DNA from: Oxytricha trifallax | Lineage: Eukaryota; Ciliophora; Spirotrichea; Sporadotrichida; Oxytrichidae | Assembly (NCBI GenBank): GCA_000711775.1 | Contig: ARYC01000132.1 | Location: 1-64,000, forward strand | DNA: 64,000 nucleotides | Direction: 5' to 3' | Shown: piece by piece, positions 56,901 through 64,000 of the stretch | Layout of the letters: each line of letters starts with the position of its first letter | Position numbering within the stretch: the first letter of the stretch is position 1 | Made by a program: the position numbers and the translations under genes | Notes under the pieces: model-generated | Databases searched by the model: none | Seen by the model: only the letters and a program-made list of their open reading frames with translations | Told to the model about the DNA's origin: nothing

Positions 56901-57483
56901 TATATATTTATTAAGTAACTGGGATAAAAGATATTTTATGAAAATTCAATGGTGTCAGATAAGACGTAAAAAGCAATAAATATTAATTAAAAATCAAAAC
57001 ATATTCTATGTTGAGAACAAGTGAATTTTGTTACTCCCTAATAAATATAAGATTATTTAATATGATAAATTTACAATTATTCTTATTCATTTAGGCCCTT
57101 GAACTGCAATACATAAAAATATTTTAATTTTATAAATTAACATCTGTTGTCGCTATAAAAATTTGTTTAAATTATTGTAATTAATGATAATTTTTGTAAT
57201 TTTATCAAAACAAGCATAAAAATGTTTAATTTATAATTTTTTTACTTGAATATATAAATGTTTGATATAAAAGATGGCTTTAAAACATTAAATAATTAAA
57301 CTTACGAATACCGTTTTTATTCTGAAATAATTTTTCAATGGATTCTACTTTATGTGTAGAATTTGCTATGTTAGTCGAAGAATAATATTAGGATGCCTTA
57401 TATTCTTGACTAGCCTTTATTATACCACACTAGACTAGAACAAGTACCGAAAGAGATATTTTCAGGTGCTTATAACTCTTCAT
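50993..57483 (-). CDS. Very large secreted/surface Cys-rich protein with a REJ-like region
   Basis: ATG 57,483 (MKSYKHLKISLSVLVLVQCG) gives a signal peptide. From about 56,950 to 52,550 the strand encodes many repeats of the type C-x2-C...C-x2-C (CQSCPTGCQKCSSLDMADQC; CQKCNFGCGDCFFDEYF), as in furin-like and other extracellular Cys-rich repeats common in ciliates. From about 52,450 to 51,000 it becomes Ser/Asn-rich beta sequence (YKWACYSLVSGAQCGVIAAT, NLPASGFTGNAKYAFVLSIL) resembling REJ domains of polycystin-1-like proteins. No membrane helix or stop is seen where coding fades near 50,993. AT-rich gaps (for example 52,075-52,110, 52,230-52,275, 54,815-55,080, 56,945-57,300) are probably IESs. 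The C-terminus may be the plus-strand GPS gene at 59,387-62,723. Confidence 0.75.
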
Positions 57484-57542
57484 TTATAAATTAATATTAT
57501 TAAGAAATTAATAAATTATACTTAATATCCTATTTATCATAC

Positions 57543-59297
57543 TCAATTATTAAAATTAAATCTATCAATAAATTGGCCGATCTCTTCTGATGTTATAAAA
57601 TTCTTCTTTTCCAAGCTGTCTTTAATAAAAAATAAAATTGAATTTAAGTTCATTGATTAGTTTAAAGAAGTCTAAAAACTCAATTGTTTTTTAGTTACCA
57701 GTAGCTTTTTAGAATAGCAAATTAAGGTCTACTGTTTTTATTTCAAGATTTTGCATGAACTCGCATTTCGTCAATAATTTTTCAAAATTAGAGGAGGAAA
57801 TGTTAAGTTTTGATTTTACTGGGGCTATCTCATAATAAATCTATCTTAATTTGTTCATTAGTCTGGCAACTTCACTGCTTTCATCTTGCTCATCAGGGTA
57901 AATCTTTGTCAAAGATCTGAACTCTTATAGGTCCCTTAACTATTGAGAAGACTTTTTACTGAGTTTTATTGAGTCCCCAACTACTCGTTTTTTAACATAG
58001 AGGTCAATTTAGGAGAGAGATTTACCCATACCGCCTCCCATATAGTCTTTTTCAAGAAATATATTCAAAGATGGATGATCATTTATTTCAAGCAAATGAG
58101 CATCTAAGTTTTCATCAATCAATAAGTCGAATCCCAAAATTTAGAAATATTTTCCATTTATTGGTTTCATATTAGAAGCTACTGCTACACCATGTTCAAT
58201 AATGGGACCATAAACAGAAAGTGTTCTCATACAAGTTTGTTTGATATTTTCTTTAATTTAAGCTGTGTTGATATTCAAGTTATCTAAAGTCTTGTATAGT
58301 GACTCTAATGTTCTTTTTGTATCATTATTTGGCTCTAAGATATTCTCTGATTCTTTATAATCTTCATGATGCTTATTTATAGAGTAATTTGTCAAATGCA
58401 TAAAAAACTTTTTAAAATTTTCCTTTGTAGGAGTCTCATAAGGTTCCTAAATTAGATCTTATGATAGATAATCTTACAGTGCAAAACCTAGCTAGACCCT
58501 CATCACAAATAAAGGCTTAAATAGGATTCACTTGAGTTATTACTACATAAATTCTCAAATCAAACTTGAGTCCTTCCACTAATAATGGATTGTGAATGTA
58601 TCTTTGAACTACCATTTCGGCTCCCAATTATGTAGGAATCTCTGTCAACCTAGAATATTTTAAAACAAATATTCTTTACGATTAAAATAAGACAATGCTG
58701 TTTCCTTCAGAAGAAGCTACAGGTTTTGCAATGAAAATTTGATTCTAATGCGATTTATGATATTCATTAAATTTTCTTTCATCTTGAGGGAATGTAAACT
58801 AAGGAGGAACAAAATCAAATAATCTCTCATTAAGTTGCTACCCTATGCTCATTACTCTGATAAAAGTATCTTTATGAACAAGTCCTTATATTCCAGGATA
58901 TCTATTTATCAACACCTTTTTATCTTGATTGTTTAAGATTTTAATCACTATAAAGAAGGTCTTAACTTTTTATATTATAGTTACATTCATCATCCTCAAT
59001 TCCTGAAGACACCCATTTCATATCATACTTTTCTTTGGATAATTATATTAAATACAATTAATATGATAAAGTCTCTTTCCATCCTTTCTAGTTGTTCTCT
59101 TCTATTAGTGCTTACAGAAGCGCCTTAATATATCTAAATATCATTTTATCTTTTTGAGAATATTACTTTGAATCAGCAGTACTAATGACAAAGGATTTTT
59201 ATGTTTACTTTGGATTAATTCTCTCCATCTATATCTCTTCAATTTCTGACTAAATCTCAATTATTTTAACTTTTATATCATCTCCTATGAAGTTCAT
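57543..59297 (-). CDS. Tubulin-tyrosine-ligase-like (TTLL) glutamylase/glycylase-type enzyme
   Basis: ATG 59,297 ([20 protein letters not shown]), stop TGA 57,545-57,543. TTL-fold ATP-grasp signatures: [17 protein letters not shown] (phosphate-loop Lys), [20 protein letters not shown] (adenine/Mg-binding part), [20 protein letters not shown] (D-x-x-L-x-E-x-N metal-binding motif). These enzymes add amino acids to tubulin tails, which fits a heavily ciliated cell. Small frame changes near 58,960 (removable with pointer TAA) and near 58,700 are probably tiny IESs. The gene is embedded between the Cys-rich gene and the GPS gene and diverges from the latter with about 90 bp between their starts. 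Confidence 0.85.
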
Positions 59298-59386
59298 ATA
59301 AAATAGATTTTGATAATTTTACTTATCTACTGAAATATGGAATGAAATAAAGAAGAGCCCTAAGATCTAAACAATTAAACTGATTA

Positions 59387-62300
59387 ATTAAATGGCAAAC
59401 ACTTGCATTGCTCTCTTGTTTGAGTCACTTTAAGATAATGTTGTAAGAATATTGGATTAAGATCAATTCTTGACTTTCATTGGCATTTACGATGAAATAC
59501 TTAGTAACTTCATATCAGCTCTCTAGAAAGAGGATAATCTATAATAAATTTTGTGTATTAAATCTGATTAAAAGATTGATAGAGTCTATTAAGATAGGAG
59601 CAGCAAGATTAGCTTCAAACATCCAAGCAGATAAAACTATCTTCTCTGCTTCAGGCCAGAATTTCGCAGTTTAAATAGATAAGAAGAGCAAAAGTGAACT
59701 TATAAAGCTCCAGCAAAAGAATTCTTAAAATCAATTCCCAACTGCTTTCGAGAGCAAGAATCTTACACTTGCTAGTTCTACAAAATAAGTTGTGGTTTCT
59801 ATCCCATATTATTTGATGATGTCTCAGTATGACTATGTGATAATGTCTTATATCTTGATTAGCAAAGACTTGAACTACAAAGAATACAGTGATAGACACA
59901 TGAGTGATATCATTGAAGTGAATGCATACTTTTCAAGTTCACCCATAGCTATTACTGGAGTTTATGATATTGGGGAGATCACTATTAGCAACATGAATTA
60001 AATGATGCACATTAGTTTACCTTACAATATTGGTTCTAATGAAAACAGAAATCATGCTCTATGAAATTATTCACATATAAATTACTAGTTAACTTTTACT
60101 TAATAACTATATGTGGGTACCTGGAAGACGATGATACTACGTGGCAGAAGATAGAATGTAAAGCAGACGATGATTTCGTCATTAACTCTTAGTTAAAAGA
60201 TACCAAGATTTGTTGTACTATTTTATTTTATGTAATTAACTAATCACTTGACTTTGTTTGGACTGGTGTACGACAAATACTTCGACGAACTCTAAGAAAT
60301 CGCATTTAGACAGATAATTTACTCTATGATACCAGTCTCAATGATTTACATTGCTCTCCTAGTCGCAATTGCCAATTAAAATCTCAAAAATAATTCCATT
60401 AAAATTAAATTTTAATTATTAAAATAAATCTAAACTAATTGTGAAACTTTTAATGCAAAACAATTGGCTTAATTTTATGTGTATTTTATTTTAATACCGT
60501 ATGCAAATATAGAAGAAGACTGCGATAAAACCTTTATTAAAATTCTAAATAAAATATGGTGGATTAAGAATCTATGAGGAACAACAATGGAATGGTACCT
60601 TCCACATCGAGAAGTGAAACTTAAGATGAGAGAAATATTAATGGGTGAAAGATATAAATTGAATTCAATAAATAATAAATTATAATCAAATATTGGGGGG
60701 GAAGTTTCCTGACAAGAGGGAAGTTTCCTGTCTAGTATATTTTTTTCTTATAAAATTTTTTAATTAATTATTTTTTACTCATTAAATGGCTTAAGGATTA
60801 TTGAACTATTTTATAAGAGTTAAATAGATTTATTTCAATAATATTTTCTAATATCATAACTTGAGATATAGAACGATATTTTTATTATAATTTTTACTAA
60901 AAGTTATGAAAAACTAATGAAAAATAACATGATATATTAATGAAAACAATTAGCTAAAATAGATTAATTATAGGAAATATAATCAATTAATCAAGATTTT
61001 TATTTACTCTATATTTATATTAATTTTATTCTATTTTTAGGTACTCTACCGCATTTAAGCTGTTTTGCGGTAGAGTACCTTAATTATATTAATTATTAAA
61101 ATATTTAAATTTAAATGCTATGATTAAATATGTAATTAAGTTTCTATAAAAAGTAATTTATAATTAATAAATATAGTCAAGAGAAATAATAAGTTAATAA
61201 TGTTGCTTTTTAAGGTAACAAATTTTAAGGCATCATTATTTAAAGAATTATAATTTTAATTTTATTTAAATTTATCAAGCATTTTATATTATATATTACT
61301 TTTTCGGAAAACTAAATATAATACTTATCTAAAGCATTTAATTTTAAATAAATCAATAATTAATATAATTAAGGTACTCTACCGCAAAACAGCTTAAATG
61401 CGGTAGAGTACCTAAAAATAGAATAAAATTAATATAAATATAGAGTAAATAAAAATCTTGATTAATTGATTATATTTCCTATAATTAATCTATTTTAGCT
61501 AAATGTTCAACATAAGCAATATCTAGCAATACTTCATTAGCGATAGGTTAAATTCTTGAACTACAAATATGTGAAAATCAAAGAAAGTGTTTATAGTTGT
61601 AAAAAATAAATAATTTCATTGAAAAAATAAATTAAAAAAAATTAAAATTTTTCTTGACAGGAAACTTCCCTAAAAACGATTTTTTATCATAAACTTTGGC
61701 AGGAAACTTCCCCCCCCAAATATTATATTCATTCATACTTTTTTAAAGTAAGAAATCAAATAATTAATCATATCAAGCAAGATATTTTTAAAATAAGAAA
61801 AAAAGGCTAATTCTTTAATAATTATTAGTTTTATTTTACATTTAATAAGTAATTTCGAGACCTATTTATTATAATTCAATTAATAAGTTATAAATTAATA
61901 ATAACTTTTATTGACTATTACCATTTAATATTCAAATATAGCAAATAGATAAATCACCAAATGATAAAACTGATTTCTCCATGATTAATATAGATGTATT
62001 ATATCCATTTATGTGCTATATTTATCATAATATAACTCAAGTAGAAATGATGGCGAATGACGTTGAAGAGTCCAGAGCCAAATAATCTGATAATATCAAC
62101 AAAATCCCTAAAAATAAGAAGAAGTTCCCAGTAATGAAGTCAATCTTTGAAGTAGTAAAACTCAGTAAACTCTACAAGTTCTTCTTTGAATTGAATAAAG
62201 AAGGAGACATATTCACCATTATATTCTAGAAAGTGATACTTTGCAACTTGTTCTTGCTCTCTTTCACTATCACTATGATTATATGTTACTATGTAAGTTT

Positions 62301-62723
62301 GATATACAATGCTTTATTTTTACTTATAGGCAAAGGAACTTTCTATTATAATTGTGGCATCATACATCATTCTTCTGCTGTTTATTGTCTTGTTTAAGTA
62401 ATTCTAGGGAGTTATTAATAATGGCACAGCTATCAAGCACATCTGGTTCGCTTCACACTTGATACTCTTGTTTGTCTAACCAGCCGTAATTGCTCAACTA
62501 GCTGATATAATTAATTCATTTAATAAAATCAAACTTTGTAATGAATTTATTTATTTTTGATAATGTGTCGGTGTAAAACTTCGATTATTACCTAATAGGG
62601 TCATGTATCATCCTATGCGTAAGCTGCACTTTTGAAGATATGATTTTGATACCAGCATATAACAAAATCACCAAGTTCTTAGATAAAAAACTCAAATATA
62701 ACAACAACTAAGTTAAAAAATGA
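59387..62723 (+). CDS. GPS-domain multi-pass membrane protein (polycystin/adhesion-like C-terminal half)
   Basis: The segment starts at a possible pointer ATTAAA (59,387-59,392) overlapping ATG 59,392 (MANTCIALLFESLQDNVVRI). After a frame change near 59,540 it reads IGAARLASNIQADKTIFSAS and SIPYYLMMSQYDYVIMSYIL. A GPS motif follows: CGYLEDDDTTWQKIEC, then CCT/NHLTLFG, ending in the usual C-x-HLT-x-F, then a membrane helix (SMIPVSMIYIALLVAIA). After a nested transposon (60,695-61,717) come MMANDVEESRAKQSDNINKI and at least four more helices (FLLSFTITMIICYY, IIVASYIILLLFIVLF, FASHLILLFVQPAVIAQL, IILCVSCTFEDMIL). Two GT-AG introns lie at 62,293-62,329 and 62,538-62,597. IESs are at 60,064-60,113, 60,221-60,242 and 60,377-60,508. 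Stop TGA 62,721-62,723. Confidence 0.7.
60064..60113 (+). other. IES, 50 bp, pointer TATG
   Basis: TATG at 60,060-60,063 and 60,110-60,113. Removal joins NENRNHAL to CGYLEDDD in frame and restores the first Cys of the GPS motif. Confidence 0.8.
60221..60242 (+). other. IES, 22 bp, pointer ACTA
   Basis: ACTA at 60,217-60,220 and 60,239-60,242. Removal gives KICCT/NHLTLFG in frame, completing the conserved HLTxF of the GPS motif. Confidence 0.85.
60377..60508 (+). other. IES, 132 bp, pointer AAT
   Basis: AAT at 60,374-60,376 and 60,506-60,508. Removal joins ALLVAIAN to IEEDCDKTFIKILNK in frame. The short AT pointer makes the exact boundary less certain. Confidence 0.55.
60695..61717. mobile_element. 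1.0-kb element with poly-G/C termini and AAATATT target repeats, nested
   Basis: The left end is GGGGGGGAAGTTTCCTG and the right end its complement CAGGAAACTTCCCCCCC. Each end has a second inner copy of the AAGTTTCC/GGAAACTT box. AAATATT flanks both sides (60,688-60,694 and 61,718-61,724), a 7-bp target duplication. A palindromic element (60,950-61,502) fills most of the interior. No ORF was found, so it is non-autonomous. It interrupts the GPS-protein gene. Confidence 0.8.
60950..61502. repeat. Palindromic element, family 3, copy 2
   Basis: Arms of about 230 bp with tips TTAGCTAAAATAG and complement, and the same inner GGTACTCTACCGCA hairpin as 33,945-34,508. Nested in the poly-G-ended element. 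No ORF. Confidence 0.88.
62293..62329 (+). other. 37-nt intron in the GPS-protein gene
   Basis: GTAAGTTTGA...ACTTATAG between codons for CYY and AKELSI. Consensus donor and acceptor and an AT-rich interior. Unlike an IES it has no flanking direct repeat. Confidence 0.75.
62538..62597 (+). other. 60-nt intron in the GPS-protein gene
   Basis: GTAATGAATT...CCTAATAG. Splicing gives NKIKL/WSCIILCVSC in frame, whereas unspliced reading hits TGA. Confidence 0.65.
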
Positions 62724-63118
62724 AACTAAATAAGAAATTAACAACTAGCAATCTTAGACAAAATACTAAATAATTATAATAATTATCAATATTTGATAGC
62801 AAGCTTTAATTGCAATAATTATTGTTAGTTAATTAATGAGTAATTGAATTGATATTTTTATCAAAAAGTATCTTAGGATTAAAGTTTCTTAAGAAAAAAT
62901 AGTTCCCTGAATAAAAGAAAACTTAGTAATTATAATAAGTAACACTTATAGTAAAATAATAAAATATTTAAATAAAAATGGAATTTTATTTTAATTTCTT
63001 GAATTTAACAATCACATATTTTAAGATTTAAATACAAATTTTTAATTATTTTTCTCATTCAACCCGTCCATAGCCAATCGGTTAAGTTACAGTAAGATAT
63101 ATACTTAGAATTAATTTG
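62724..63118. other. AT-rich spacer before actin I
   Basis: No ORF seen. A 13-bp sequence TCTCATTCAACCC at 63,053-63,065 recurs at 63,720-63,732 on the far side of actin segments 1 and 2. It may be an actin pointer or a coincidence. I looked here for actin segment 8 and did not recognise it. Confidence 0.45.
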
Positions 63119-63200
63119 AAGTTTGTTGGTCTGACATATGTACGTGTAGTAGATAGAAAGATTTATAGGAAATAAATTATTATATTAAATTGCATATCTT
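63119..63200 (-). CDS. actin I: Actin I, first macronuclear-destined segment (reversed)
   Basis: The minus strand reads ATG-TCA-GAC-CAA-CAA-ACT-T, that is MSDQQT, with ATG at 63,137-63,135 and 5' leader beyond (right limit not defined). It ends in the 13-bp sequence GACCAACAAACTT, which recurs on the plus strand at 63,348-63,360. Joining there gives MSDQQTCVIDNGSGVVK, the start of actin. Actin I is a known scrambled gene in Oxytricha, with segment 2 inverted between the last segment and segment 1; the arrangement here is its reverse complement. Confidence 0.93.
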
Positions 63201-63347
63201 TCCCTAATAAATCTTATTTGATAATTACGAAGGCGTATATTTTGCCACAATCGACTCTTTTAATCAGTCTCGACTTAAATTATATTTGTCACATTCATAA
63301 TATGTCAAAATATATCCTTATATATATAAATACCGTATAAGTATTAG

Positions 63348-63403
63348 GACCAACAAACTTGCGTTATTGATAATGGTTCAGGAGTCGTCAAGGCTGGTTT
63401 CGC
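63348..63403 (+). CDS. actin I: Actin I, second segment (plus strand)
   Basis: Reads DQQTCVIDNGSGVVKAGFA, the nucleotide-binding loop 1 region of actin. It begins with the 13-bp pointer shared with segment 1 and loses actin homology after GGT-TTC-GCA, so its 3' pointer lies at about 63,395-63,405. Its partner (segment 3) lies beyond the window. It is opposite in strand to the first and last segments, so an inversion is needed to assemble the gene. Confidence 0.93.
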
Positions 63404-63959
63404 AACAAAAATAAAATAGAGATTTATCGATCAAAATAAGTTATTTTTGACTACATAGTCAATATCTCAAAATAAAATATTCTAGATTTCGTAGTTTTCC
63501 AATCAAAAATTATAAATGAAAAAATATGTTTTATCTTATAAATAATTTTTTCTTATCTCTATTAAAAGTGCCATTTTTACTTTTTTATAATTCTAAACAA
63601 TAGTTTGCATAAAACATAATAAATCTTACTAATTTAATCTTAAAAAACCTTTAAGGGGTACCAAATTTTTGTAAATTATTAAATTAAGAAATACTAAGAC
63701 TGTGCACACATTATAAAGATCTCATTCAACCCATTAAAAATAACAAGAAATGTTAAGTATCAGTATTGAAGAGACGCAGTCACAAAGGGCGGCAAATCTC
63801 AGCACACTTTATAATTCATATACTAAAACTAAATTTGATTCCTCAAAATATTGACAACAAAAATGGTGGCAATAACTTTAACGTTGATTGACTTGGGAGC
63901 TTATATCAAAATATTGTTTTATGAGTAAAATAAATTCTAGAATTTAACATTTTTATTCC
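63404..63959. other. Spacer between actin I segments
   Basis: Mostly AT-rich. A less AT-rich stretch at 63,755-63,810 (minus strand GATTTGCCGCCCTTTGTGAC) is unexplained and does not read as actin. It may be the 3' untranslated part of the last segment or an unrelated piece. Confidence 0.4.
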
Positions 63960-64000
63960 TCAGATACATTTTCTGTGAACGATGGTTGCTCCGTTTTCGT
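63960..64000 (-). CDS. actin I: Actin I, last segment (C-terminus), cut by the window end
   Basis: The minus strand encodes ENGATIVHRKCI followed by TGA 63,962-63,960, the conserved actin C-terminus (usually HRKCF). The upstream part lies outside the window. Confidence 0.92.
   Translation of the reverse strand, partial: ENGATIVHRKCI

Noticed and set aside
62520..62600. AAACTT repeat pair as an IES pointer in the last part of the GPS gene
   Set aside because: Excising at AAACTT puts the downstream codons out of frame, whereas the GT-AG intron 62,538-62,597 keeps the frame and the membrane helix.
63000..63118. Candidate actin segment 8 to the left of segment 1
   Set aside because: No actin peptide could be read on either strand; only the 13-bp repeat is notable.
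1..64000. tRNA, rRNA, operons, ribosome binding sites, bacterial or phage genes
   Set aside because: No cloverleaf or rRNA sequence was recognised, and the code, introns and IESs exclude a prokaryotic reading.

Overview
The window looks like germline (micronuclear) DNA of a spirotrichous ciliate, most likely Oxytricha/Sterkiella. Four things point that way. (1) Real genes are open only if TAA and TAG are read as Gln and TGA is the sole stop. (2) Several roughly 4.1 kb transposons end in C4A4/G4T4 telomere-like repeats and carry the three-gene set of telomere-bearing elements (TBEs). (3) Host genes are cut by short AT-rich segments bounded by short direct repeats (pointers), and removing these restores the frame; that is the behaviour of internal eliminated sequences (IESs). 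(4) The right edge holds the actin I gene in scrambled form, with exon segments on both strands. All translations below use this code and were made by eye.

Layout. 1-11,078: a nest of three TBEs. TBE#1 is cut by the window edge. TBE#2 (1384-7204) is invaded at 5231-7002 by another DNA transposon. TBE#3 is reversed, internally deleted and cut at both sides. 11,079-13,020: AT-rich DNA, half of a palindromic element, and a palindrome with about 245-bp arms around a coding-like core. 13,021-22,268: a GC-richer multi-gene block, probably one large transposon unlike TBE, with a DD34E transposase, a chromodomain protein, and four other protein genes. 22,269-24,297: AT-rich DNA and an unrecognised Cys-containing minus-strand gene. 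24,298-28,405: TBE#4, complete. 28,406-36,128: AT-rich DNA, decayed TBE pieces and four palindromic elements. 36,129-40,200: TBE#5, complete but mutated.

40,250-64,000: precursors of macronuclear genes. These are an unidentified plus-strand coding cluster and an FG-repeat nucleoporin-like piece; a membrane alpha/beta hydrolase (42,838-44,613, minus) bracketed by an inverted duplicate of its own last segment; an M1 aminopeptidase (46,439-50,219, minus); a very long Cys-rich/REJ-like surface protein (50,993-57,483, minus); a tubulin-tyrosine-ligase-like gene (57,543-59,297, minus); a GPS-domain membrane protein (59,387-62,723, plus) that may be the inverted 3' half of the Cys-rich gene; and actin I pieces (63,119-64,000).

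How the parts relate. TBE transposases are thought to take part in genome rearrangement during nuclear development. The same DNA here holds TBEs, non-TBE transposons, palindromic elements that sit in open frames and leave them intact on removal, and ordinary IESs. The points I rate highest are the large non-TBE element, a 26-nt intron shared by the TBE 22-kDa genes and the other transposase, a palindrome whose removal at a 5-bp repeat reopens that transposase, the inverted duplicate around the hydrolase, and the scrambled REJ/GPS and actin loci. No searches were run; domain names are by motif recognition.
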